In this document: piece by piece, positions 35,001 to 47,900 of the stretch | Layout: the number at the start of each line of letters is the position of its first letter | How positions within the stretch are numbered: position 1 is the stretch's first letter | DNA from: Sipunculus nudus | Taxonomy: Eukaryota; Annelida; Sipuncula; Golfingiida; Sipunculidae | Assembly (NCBI GenBank): GCA_026874595.1 | Contig: CM049317.1 | Location: 10,018,382 to 10,082,381 of the forward strand | DNA length: 64,000 nucleotides | Direction: 5' to 3' | Made by a program: the position numbers and the translations under genes | Notes under the pieces: generated by a model | The model's input: the letters and a program-made list of their open reading frames with translations, nothing else | Told to the model about the DNA's origin: nothing | Database searches by the model: none

Positions 35001-38000
35001 ATATATTGGGGACATGGTTTTTTGTTTGGATAAATGGACATTCGCATAAATGGTCATGCATAAACTACATTCACAGCACAGTTGTCATTAACCTGGTATT
35101 TGTGTGAGCCTAGGAGTAAAGCTTGACAGACTTCGGCAGGGAACTTTCAGTTACCAGAGTTATTACAAAGGGATCAGAATGAAATACACCTTAATAAATA
35201 CTTGTTTAAATAACATTACTTTTGTGAAAATTTCGGATTAGCAAATGTAAGTTTTGTACTGCTGTTTCAATTTTGGATAATGTTTCTGCGGATAAACAGT
35301 GTTCGGATTAGACATATTCGGATTAACAATGTTCGGATTAACAACGCTCCACTGTGTTGGAATTAAGTTGATCCCGATCTAGACACAGGTGCAGGAATAT
35401 TTGATTATCAAGGTTCAAGTGAGATATCCAGCATAATGAACTATTCTTAAGAATGGGAGGTGATCTGAACTATTCCTATCTGGAAAAGGGCAGTATTGTA
35501 TCTGTGTCATACGTTTACTGTCAGTCACCTAAATTTCATGCAAAGTATTCCCTATAAACTGAGATTGGGATAGATGATGCATCTGTTGAAAGATATGTCA
35601 TTTTCTCCTGAAACAAGTTGCTCCTTGTGCACCACAATATTACCAAATTATGTTTTGTTTATTAATAAAGCATGTTTAAATGATAAAAAGTGAATACATA
35701 ATATAAAAAATATTATGTAATATAATCACTGACAGTTAGCTATAAATAATGTGGCCGAGTTCTTCCCCTTTCCTGATCCTTATCTCAGTGTGTTATCACA
35801 GTGACTTTATCTTATGATTTACCATCTTTCACTGATAACACTTATGGTTTGATTAAATATTTTATACCTTTCATTATCTAGATGGCACTGATAACAATGG
35901 ATTAGTGAGATCGAGCAGCGCGGTTGACCTGGCGACTGGGATGAGGCGGCCATCTGCATCTAGACTTCCTCAGTCAAGTTACAACTCACTTCGTAAGTAC
36001 TTCTTGTTCTTGGTCATGCTAGTTATGCTGACGGGGCGGTATTTAGCTAACAAAACAGAATGCTTAAACTGACGCCACTGTACATAATACAGGAATGTGA
36101 TAGTATGTGGTAAGGTTGGTTAACGAGAAGGTAGATACTATAAAGGTATGTCTAACAGGCTTTTATTTTTAAATTATGTTTCAGAGCATAAAGTAGAATT
36201 TCAAGATAGGTTAGACTCTGATAATTATGAAAGCAGTCAGTGTATTGCTAGAAGGTCCAGTTTGAAGTATTTGTTTTGTCACACTAAAGAATTTTCAGTT
36301 ACAGGTAATATTGAAAATTTGTGCCAGAAAACCATATATATGTATAATTCACATGCTAGCATGAAAATTATGTCTCTGCACCTGTCAAAAGCCAAGGATT
36401 GTTGAAGATACAGTTATTCTGATGTAGTAGTGATTTATTTTAGTGATTAAATAAATTTATTTTCTTGGTTAGATATATTTTGATGCAGTTGTTTATCAGC
36501 TTAATATATACTTTACAAACAGTGGGTACTGACACAAACTGTTAAATACTGTTAAAAATTATTTGTGAGTGGCAAAAACTAAATGGTAATTTAATCATTT
36601 ATTTATGAATAATGGAGATGAGTAAATGTTTTAGTTTTGGCAATAAGTTATTCAGTCTCCAGATGATTTATACTATTGACTTTTGAAGTAACTTTTCAAA
36701 CTATAGGTGGGTCATTTTGTTGGTGAACTCTTTTGTTACTGCAGATATAATAGATTCATCAACACAAATGTATGAATGCTTGGCATATGCAGACTAACCA
36801 ATATATTTTGTGTGCCAGTTTGAATTTTCTATCACTTATACAGTTTTGTTGATTTATCTGTTTAGTATAAAATGCTTGCAATCTTTATTTATAGCTAGGC
36901 ATTTACACTGGTTTCTGAGGTATATGTATTTTTGCACAAAGTTAAACACTTCAGGTGCATCATATCAGAAGGACAGTATTTTAGCTTTTACTTGGTTTTG
37001 TCACTTGTATGATATATTTGTTTTAACATTTACCAGAATTCTCTTGTAATTTGATCTACTACCACCATTCACTTTTATTAAAGCTACCCTTTTCACATTA
37101 CTTTTATATTAATTATTTATTTATTTACAAACATCCAACATGAATTATTATGAATTTGCATGGAACTTTTTATTTTGTATCTGTATGTCGGGAAAATTAT
37201 GAGGGTCAGTGTTCAGTTCCTTTTGAACACAGAGCTTTGTCAGTTGTTCCCTTTGTTAGTTCATAGTTTATAGAAAGTTACATGGTGCATTATTATATAT
37301 TTTCAAAAATACCTACCAAATATGGCTAACTTGTAGATACAATTATGGTCATGGGAACAGTTATCCAAGAATTGGCATTAACAAATAATAGGCCATCCCA
37401 TCATCATGAAGATTAAATTGTCAAGGCTTTATTTTGAGGCAGCTATATCAGCTAGAGACACTTATTGTGTGTAATGATGTGTATAGAATGTTAAATACAG
37501 CTGACAGTCATTAGTAAGAGAAAGAGTTTGATTGCTTTTATATAATCTGTAACATGATAGATCTCATGATTCAGACAGAATGCCATACTATATCTTGAAA
37601 TTTGAACACCTGACCTAATGTTAAGTATTAAATATGATGTCCCTCATCATAAGTATCAAGATAATATTGACAAAAGGAGAGATGTTGGGGATAAAATTTT
37701 GCAGTTCCAGATTGGATAAGTTATATAAAGATTGCGATCTTTCAGGAGTGACCATATGAGAAAAACTGTTCTATCATAGAAGGGACCATCTCAAAATGTC
37801 TGTTTGTCTGGAGACAATTTCATAAATAATAGCACTACAACAGTAGGAGATCATTTCATAAAGATTGTGCTGTCCTAGAAGGGATCATTCCATGAAAAAT
37901 TGGCTGCCCTAAAAAGGCACCACTTTATTTAGATTTTACTAGCAGAGAAAGGGATCATTTCATAAAAATTGTGCTGTCCTACAGGCCACACAGATAGTCA

Positions 38001-41000
38001 CACCACGACCTCTCATGTTTTGCCTTCGGTGTTGAAGAGACCTCGACGTGCATCAGAAACCTACACCGCAGGTTCCAACAGAATGAGTCTAATGTTGGAC
38101 ATAGCCTCTTGTAAGACACAGTGGTAGTGCTTTCAGTCCCCCCGTTGTGTCGTTACCTACTGTTGTGCACAGTTATGTCTTCTTGGATAAAAATAACAAT
38201 TAATTTATTCAATTGATTAATTTGTTGATTTTTGCTTATAAAGTACTGTAAAACCTTGGCAGAACTAGTTTTGTAATACCTTGGCCAATCTATTTCAGTA
38301 GGCATCATTCAAATAACATTAACATGTTATCTAAAAATAATACAGAGTTATGCATAAATACAAAGTGGGCTTTGCAGCATGAAAATGGATAAGAAGATCA
38401 AATTTAACTGGTGCTGTGAAAAGACAGTTATTGTCTGAGATTATTTAGGATTTCAATCTCATTGTCTGTTTTTACTTTCAATCTTCAAGTAAATATCATT
38501 TTTTAGATGCATTTATAAAATTTAAATGTTTAAAAGAGAACTTCATTTACATGGTAATCTTATTGTTTGATATAAAGCAATAATACTTGGAAAGAAACAC
38601 CATATTTGGAACATGTTGGGTGTTCAGAGGATTTGCTTTAGCATTATTTCTAATTTATTTATATTTGTTCAACATTGCAAGTATTAAAACAAGTTGAAAG
38701 ACAAGTCCCTTAGATTGTTTCACTGAGACCTAATTTCATAAAGTCATTTTCCTCAATATAAACTCTGAAAAAGCAACTGTTAATTTATTAAGTATTAATA
38801 TTCCCTAGATTCTCTAATTACCAAGGGGAAGATTAGCTTTAAAGTTCAAGGTGAAAATTAGCAGGGTCAAGGAGAACTTGTTTTAAGATGTTTGTGTATT
38901 GTTTTACCCACACATTGTTTGGTAGTACACATATAGTAATATGATAATCAGTGGAAACACAACTTAATAAAATAGGCCCATTAATGATAAATAAGGCATT
39001 TCTGATGAAAGCATACCTGTGCACATTATTGTCGTCTTGTTTCACAGCGTTTCACTTGGGTATTAGTGGAAATGTGGCACAGCACTTTAGTGGAGTCCTA
39101 GATGTTGTGATGGTGGCGGAAAAATTTATTTTCTTGAAACAGTATTGCATTTATCAATTGAAAGTGAAGTAATATGTAAATGGCCTATGTGCAGGCATGA
39201 CCACATGGTAATTATATCTTATCCTGGTATATATACTGTGGAAGTATTTTTTGTTAGCGGGATTTTAATTGTCCAATTTTAACAGGAGCTAGATTTGCGC
39301 TAAATGAAGAACGGGTTATTTCATACAACCCAGCAACTTTAGAACCCATCCCCTCGCTCCCCCCCCCCTCATGGCTTTGAAGGACAAAGGAGCCACGAAA
39401 GTTATCAGCTCTGTTTGTTGTTCACACATAGCAGGCTGCTTCTGATTATAACAACACAGTTGTTTTAATGGAGGAATTCTACAACTTTCTGAGATGTCAA
39501 ACAACGGGTCTCGGTACAGTACCATTGCATCATCAAACAAGATTAGTCCTTGTTAATTATGTATTGTTTACACCTTGTAGTCACAATACTCAGTCACCCA
39601 TATCATGTATGCCCTCACCCAGAGTTTGTTAGGTGGGAGGTAGGTTGCACTACAAACCTGTCTTTTATATAATGGTTTAAATATTTTAATAATTTGATAC
39701 AAAATGCAAAATTCAAACTGTGCTAATGTTGTAAAATAAAAAAAGCGCGAAAATTTAGACATGCCAGATTAACCACTTCCACAGTATATATATTATGAAT
39801 TCACCTGTTCGTCATGTTTGATTGAGATGCTGGTTGTCACAATTGCCACAAGTGTGCCTCTGTTTATACATCTGATAATGCAGATGAAGACAATTGCCTC
39901 TGAAAAAGATGCCAGCCATATTTGAAACATGCATTCCTTAGGAACTCATTTTCAAGTGAGAAAGTTCATAAGACGACCATTGGGCATTATTACTATGATT
40001 TAGTTTCATTTGGTTATATTTCCACTTCATCATGCTTTTTATAACAGATGAAAAACAGTATGCAACTGCAAGTTATATAAGAACATTGATATCAGGATGC
40101 ATCTGGCCCTTTTGATTGCTTGATGCTGACAGGATGATGTGATGTGTGCTGCCCTCTTGTGGAGAAAAATAAATAAACTTCTGAAACAAACCCTGTCAAA
40201 GTCAATAAGACTTGTAGGCAATAAGCTATGTATCAGAAGTTAATGCAGTGATTTATGTAAAATTATCATTCAGCACTTAGATATGCAGACTTTGGATATG
40301 TATCAACTTTCATGAGAATCTATAAAACTTTTCAAATATCTTTGTGAAACAAACACACACCCACAATCAAGTGGAATCAGTGACCATTTGCAGGGGTTAT
40401 ACCTAATAATTGCTTACATTGCCAAGAGGCCAGAAAATTTTACCATGAGAAAGGACAGAGATTGGCTAAAAAAACAGTACAGATTTATAAAAAAAATGTA
40501 ACAAGAACAGATGATTAAACAAAATGAGTATGTTCGAGATGAGACTTCAAAGACCTTCATCCAATTAATCTGTTTACGACCATACTTTTGAGTTAGTATA
40601 TTTGTGATTGATAGCTATTTCTTCATGTTAGTCCTCCTTGTGGTTACAGTACTCTGCACCACCCTTTTCTCTTTTCCTCAGCACATCCCATTTATCTGTC
40701 ATATTTAGTAATAGTATATTCCTGCTGCTCCGTTCTGATCCTTGACTTCTGTTAGTTCTGCTGGTCTCCACTAGGTGTCTCCTGTGCCTCATGACTAGTC
40801 AGTCATGACTATTTCTCCCTGTTAGTCAGAGGCTAAGTCCAATTTAGTCCAGTTAGTTTTCTCTCTCAAGACTACTCTTACCCAAGTCATTGTTCAGAGT
40901 TTGGTGAAAGGGGTCCTATTTCACTAACACACAAAACTTCAGTCCCTGGTTGTACTGTGTTTTTACTAATAATACATAGCAGAATAATAGACAGAGAAAG

Positions 41001-44000
41001 GATGGAATACAAGTTTTTGGGTGATCTTAATGGTACTTACTGCAGAACTAAGTGGAATGTTTATGGTACCATGTTTTTTGGGATATTGTGCACCTTTTTG
41101 GTGTGAACTTTATGGTAATTTCTGATGAATGAAAAGATGTATTTATGATATGGTATCACTTGTTTCATAATTTTTGAATATGATAACATGTACATGGTGC
41201 AGAGTAGATTTTAAAGGTTTTCAGTTATCTTTAGTTTTTCTATGACAGTACTAATTAGTTTAATTTTTATTTGGTGAAGTTACTTAATTTTGTGGTTCCT
41301 TAATGAATTATTACTGTTATTTCAATATTTATTAACACATTTATTTACTTTTAATAGTTATATTTTGAGAAAAATGTTGATAATTGTTGTTTTTGTATAT
41401 TATTTAACTCATTGAAGCGTTGTTTCTTTAGATTTGTTGTTTATTTATTTATTTATGTTGTGGTTTGTTATTTTGAATGTTAGATAGTATTGTTTTTAAT
41501 TTCATTGTATTTTTGTTTGATTTTGGTATAGATACACATACATTTGGGGAAAAAGGTGTATGTGTGTGTGTTTGTATATTATTCTGAATGTTACCTTCCT
41601 TTCATAGATCTACACACACACACACTTACACAGAAACAGACAAACCAACTACATGTCAAAGGTCCCTACTATTACAACATTTTATTATGAAAATGTCTGC
41701 CATGGACAGCTTTTGGTTGTTATGTAATTATTGTTTATGTCTTTAAAGTAATATATGAAATTCAATAAAGTTCCTGTGTGTAAAAAATGAGATTTTCTAT
41801 TCCACAGCCGAAAAGTAGATAACCCCCATGTGGACATAATGAAAGCCTTCAGGGATATGCCTGACATGTCATATCTTGGTATTCATCAATATTTCTGAAG
41901 TCAAACATTGACATATGTCATTGATGCCACGTGCAACTGTTTCATGGTTTTACCTTCTAAGTCATTTTCAAGATTGCGATATAAGATTCTTTCCATTGTT
42001 AATTAAGGCTTATTGAGAGCAGGTCAGTTTATTAACTTAAGTGACATGTATCTTTTAGTGTGGTTTGGTGAGGCATTCAGTGACAAAATGACTGGAATTT
42101 TCAAATCTGTGGAGCTATGTGGCCTCATACACTACGGATGTTATCCCTGAAGCTTTTTTTACAAGTATATCTATTCTGGTTTAATTTAAGAAAAAAAAAT
42201 TGCGGTTTGCATCAATTTTTCCTTTTTCATACTTTTATCAAGTATTAGAGTTTCCTGTCTGTGTCTTATATTCTTTTTTCTTAAAAACCCCAGTGGTGCC
42301 ACTGATATTTGTTCTGTATTTGGAAAATTAACATTGTCAGAGATTTTCAATTTTAAGTTAAATTTTAAATTTGGAAAATTTCAGTAGGTACAAATTTATT
42401 ACTTTGTATCCTAGTTTCAATAGCTAGATAAACTAAAGATTAAATGTTTTCAGTATTATATAAGCTAGATAAACTAAAGATTAGCAACTTTGTTTGGCAA
42501 ATCTCTTCCTAAGCTTTAACCTTACAGACAACTGACAAAAAGTCAACACCTGAGCTTTAATTAGTGCCTGTGAGTGTTAAGTTCCAATTCAGACTCTTTA
42601 TCTAAGTTTTAACTGTAAGTTATACAATACAGTAAAACCTCTAAATTAAAACCACCAAGGGGACCTTGATAGAGTGCTTGCTTTATTGAGGTGGTCATCA
42701 AAGGGAGGTCTGATATACAGAGCAAAAGAGAATTAGGACATTGAAGAAGTGGTTGTTATTTTGAGGTGGTTGCTAAAGTGAGGTTGTTGTTAGGTGAGGT
42801 ATAACTGTATATACACACTTATTCTATACATTACACATACACAGTCAAGTCTCAATGGTATGGAAGTTGAAAAAATCACTGTATACATGTGTGTGTGTTT
42901 GAGTGCATTGGTACTTGAGATACTAAATGCACATTGAAACGCAAGCATTTTCTCAAGCGAACTTAGTTCACCTATTATCACTCATGAACCAGCATGCTCA
43001 TCTGCATGTCCTTTGCACTTTCATCAGGCCAGAGCAGTGAGTCTCTCGGCCGGGACGATGACGCCTCTTCCGACTGTGGTGGTCACACGCGAATCCCGCG
43101 TGCCCCATCCTCGGAGATTGGCTATGAGAGTAAGTAAGAAAATCCCTCTCCATGCAGCAGCGCTGTGTCTTGTACGGTGGTAGGGCTGGTAGCCTCCTAT
43201 AACTCCTTGTGCTGTGTACGTAAGCATGAGGTCCGATTGTATTATAACCCCAACCTGACTGCTAGTAAAATCAGCACTGCATGCACTAGAATGTGATATA
43301 TTTAAAACATGACTTTAACCATATATTATTCACTAAACTTAAGTATTTGTGTTTGCATGAAAGTTACCTACTGTTTGTATAATTAATTATTTAACATGTT
43401 GATTTAGAAACTGTAACATATTTCTGTTGCAACTAAAATATTATGATTATATAGCTAAAAAAATAAATCAGTATTACAGTTATGTAATGGAAACCATTTT
43501 GATTTTTATCTTAATTGCAGTACTTAACCAAAGTGACGCTTGCCAATAGTTGTTTCAAATAAAGTGAAAATTTAATCAGAATGAAGCGATAAATAGTACA
43601 TGAATTTCTTACTGTGTCCTGATATGAATATGGGACATGTAGTTGTTGATTTGATCATACAAACTGAAAGGTCCATTTTATCACTATGTTGATCTTGTAT
43701 CAAAAGCACCAAATGGATTTAACTTAAGTACTTCAGACAAAGAGAGTTTTACCAAATGTACTGCAATAGAGTACAGAGATATTTTCAGGAAGAGCACTGA
43801 TGAATTAAATCTACCAATGTGTTCATGTAAAAAAAAAACAAAAATTTCTCATTAGCTCTTCCTGTCTTGCTCTATCAGGCTTGCTGAGCCTGCCGTGAGG
43901 AAAATTAAAATGTTATTATTCAGTACTGAATGATAATTTCAATATACATTTAACAAGAGCAAATTTTGACTTCTTATTTGTCCATAAGTCACCTAAATCA

Positions 44001-44843
44001 CTCTCCAGTCCATTTTGATGTGGTCCATTTTTGCAAACTGGCATGCAGTGCATTTAAATTATAATTTATGTCACATGGAAACAATTCGTACTTTTCAAGA
44101 AGGATACAATTTTCGGCTCACTGTGGACTTTGCATACAGATCAGATTCATGGACACATGTAAAGAGGTAACTGTAACATGTTTCTTCACTGCGTTTCTCA
44201 CGCAGTGGTTTTTCACTGCAATTTTCACAGATCCCCTTTCCTGTATTACCGATAACACTGCTCCTGGCATCGAGGGCTAGTGGCCCGGTTTATTCAGACC
44301 AACAAACCAAGTGTCGCATGTTTAAAATTTAGAGGTGGATACACATTGTGATACCACGCTCTCATTGGTCTGATTACAGGTCTTTGCTCTGTGCCCCCTG
44401 GTGGTCAGACCCAAAGAACCTTGCTATACACAGCAGTGGTGATACAGGAAAGTGATCTGGGAAAAACTATAGTGTTTTAACTGCTGTGACAGGAGCACCT
44501 TCTCTCCACATGCTTTATTTTAGATTATCTGAAGCGGACTTAAATCATGAAACTCAGGAAATCATTCTGACTTGAAGAGCAGCCAGCATGCCATTATAAT
44601 GAGATGCTGTCTGGACAGTTACCTATAATTGAAATAATTGTCATGTTGTTTCATGACAGACTGAACAGGATACCAGCTATAAAATGAACTAAATTAGCTC
44701 TTTTCAATTGATGATGATGATTATGATGATTAGTCTGCAAGTTAACCCAGACCAGTCAACCCAAAATTAATTAAATAAATTACCATGTTTTGTTAAGACC
44801 ACCTTCATTTAAAAAAATATATTGAATATTATTACAAAAGCAC

Positions 44844-44926
<83 letters not shown>

Positions 44927-47900
44927 AACCTTAATTTTGCACTTTTATGAGAATATCTTTGAAGATTTCCATCTCTGTTAAACAAGGAGGTATTTAATGC
45001 AGAAATTAACCAAGGTATCATATTTAACCATGTGTGCTTATCATAATTCTGTTATTCTAAAATATAAATTAAAAAAAGCATGTATTAACAAGTAAATGAT
45101 GTTCTGTCTGTTAACCAAGCTACAGTAACTAAATGTGTACAAATAAACAAATTGTTCTCAGGTTACTTTCCTACCATTTTCAGTTTTCTCAGCCTATTGA
45201 AATACAGCAGTACATGCTTGCATGAAGATGAGAATAAAATCAGGTTGCAACATGCATCACTCTTTTCTTTATGTAATTAACTCTTTATGCTTGTCTGTAA
45301 TTTGACTGCAAAGCAAAAATTATCAAATTTAGGCATGCTGTTTTGAAAAAAAAAATTACCAAGTGCATGATGTGTTTATCATTTCAGTTGCCCTTCAGGC
45401 TGGCTGAACATGCTTTTTATAGAGAAATTAAAGATTTGCCATCTTAATATATTTATTACAAATTAGAAATTACTAAAATTGTGAGGATTTTCATGATTCC
45501 GCCAATTGAGGAATATTAAATGGTTAATACAGCATGAATGTTGAAGTGCATTAATTCTGTCTTTTAAGTGCAATTTTTTTTTTAAATTGTGTCAAGTGCT
45601 GCCAAGTACAACTGCTCATGGCATGTTTTTCTTACTTAAGTAGTGTTACATTGTTTTGTTTATTATATGTCAATAAATCATAAAATGATATTATATCTTG
45701 GAATTTTTGTCTAGATTTCTCTTAACATTTTAGTTTTAATTTCACTCTTGTGCCAAAAAGAAACATAATTTACATGATAACTAACTTGTGAATAAATATT
45801 AAATAACTTGTGAAAATACTTGTATAATTATAATGTACTCAATTGCTTTAAGTACAAATCCAAAAGGAAATGTATTTCCATACTTATCACAAGAAATTTA
45901 TTGAAATGAATGTGTAATTTCTTTTTAATTATTTTACAAGGGTTAAATTGTTTGCTATAGTAAAAAAATGGGGGATTTTTTTTTCTCATACATGTATATA
46001 TTTTCTTAAGTAGAACTTGTACATTAATTTTTAGCTCAGCTGACTATAAGTCATCTGAGCTATAGTCGTGGTCCATCGTCCGTCGTCCGTCCGTCTGTCC
46101 GTCCGTCCGTAGGTGTGGCACGTTTTGATACCGTAAGACCTAGGAATCCAAAATTCAGCATACTGTTAGATGTCCCCAAGATCTCCTAGCAAGCCGAAAA
46201 ATGGGTCTTTGCGACTTCGTTCCTTTGAGAAATTAAGGAAAAACCTCAATTTTTTATTTAAATCCTATTTTCACACTTCAGGACTGCCTAATATCAAAAC
46301 CACTCATCTGTTTTTCCTCATATTTACCATAAATATTCCTCTATATAGTTCCTATGTACATGCCAGAAATTAAGTCTGTAAAGTATAAATTCTTTAAGTT
46401 ATGGGCCCAAAAACATAATGGACTTTGTAAAAAATCATGAAAAATAATAACTCACTTAACATGAAAAATTTTGAAACTAGAGTATTTTATCAAGTATATA
46501 ACTATGTTTAATTAAGATTCAATTGTTTACCCAAAATTAGATATGAATTTTGTAAATTTATTAAGTTATTAGCATATAAAAATCAGTACCTTAAATTTTG
46601 CCCAACTTTGACCATGGCACGTTTTTTTCCTGTAAGCACCATTGATTTAATTTTCACAGCATGTAAACATAAATATTTAGTTTGTCTAAATCTGAAATTT
46701 GAAAATAAAAGCTTGAAAATTAAGCTAGTTATTGATTAGCTCAGCTGACTATAAGTCATCTGAGCTATAGTCGTGGTCCATTGTCCGTCGTCCGTCCGTC
46801 TGTCCGTCCGTCCGTCCGTAGATGTGGCACGTTTTGAAACCGTAAGACCTAGGAATCCAAAATTCAGCATAATGTTAGATGTCCCCAAGATCTCCTACCA
46901 AGCCGAAAACTGGGTCTTTGCGACTTCATTCCTTTGAGAAATTAAGGAAAAACCTCAATTTTTTATTAAAAACCTATATTCACACTTCAGGACTGCCTAA
47001 TATCAAAACCACTCATCTTTTTTTCCTCATATTTCCTATAAATAATCCTCTATATAATTCCTATGTACATGCCAGAAATTAGTTCTGTATTATATAATTT
47101 AAAAAGTTTATGGGCCCAAACATAATGCATTTTGTAAATAATCAGGAAAGAAATTTTATCACTTAACACAAAACTTGTTAAAGCTAAGCACTTTTTTTTC
47201 AGTAATATTACTTTTATTAATCAAAATTAAATTGTATACCCAAAATTAGATCAAAATCTTTTAAATTTTTTAAAATATTAGCAAAAATAAAAAATTGGTG
47301 CCTTAAATTTTGCCCAACTTTGACCATGGCACGTTTTTTTGCTGTAACTGCTGTGGATTTAATGTTCACAGCATGTTTTTGTTAGCATTTCAACTGTTAA
47401 CACCAAAAATTTGAAACCAGTTGATCAAAAACTGTAGATTTTATTCAAGTTTTCAAGCACCATGTCACATATTGCTAGTGTTATGCAGTTTGCTAGAGCT
47501 CAGCTCCCGAGCTTCAGCTCTAAGTTCCTTAAATTTGGCATACATTTAGATTTCTCCAAAATCCCCTACCATGCCAAGAATTTGGTCACTAGGACTTAAT
47601 TCCTTCGAGATATCAATGAAAAACTTCATTTTTCCATTAAAAACCCATTGTTACACTTTAAGACTGCCTAATATCAAAACCACTGATCTGACTTTAATCA
47701 TAAATAATATACATATTTTTCTATACATTCGCTATGCACAAGCCAGAATGATGTCAGTATTGCATAATTGTTTTAAGTTATGGGCCCAAACATAATGCAC
47801 TTTGTAAAAAATCAAGAAATATATTTACTCCCTTAACAAGAACATTGCTGAAGCTAGAGATTTTTTTGTCAGGGATGTAACATTATTTAATCAAGATTCA

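Larger units (their letters stand above)
35993..37984 (+). other. CLASP: Intron 16
   Basis: Includes a candidate symmetric exon (36185-36304) and a tandem repeat that ends at the exon 17 acceptor (37742-37984). The rest is AT-rich with no feature. Confidence 0.75.
38111..43027 (+). other. CLASP: Intron 17
   Basis: 4.9-kb AT-rich intron. Contents seen are a CTCF-like core (40150-40162), a duplicated AGCTAGATAAACTAAAGATT (about 42422 and 42463) and a TA-flanked MITE (42630-42807). I see no further coding exon. Confidence 0.75.

Noticed and set aside
46170-47082. Two similar 67-codon open frames (46170-46373 and 46879-47082)
   Set aside because: Homologous because they lie in the tandem 705-bp repeat units; not seen as open in the third unit and no protein family matches.
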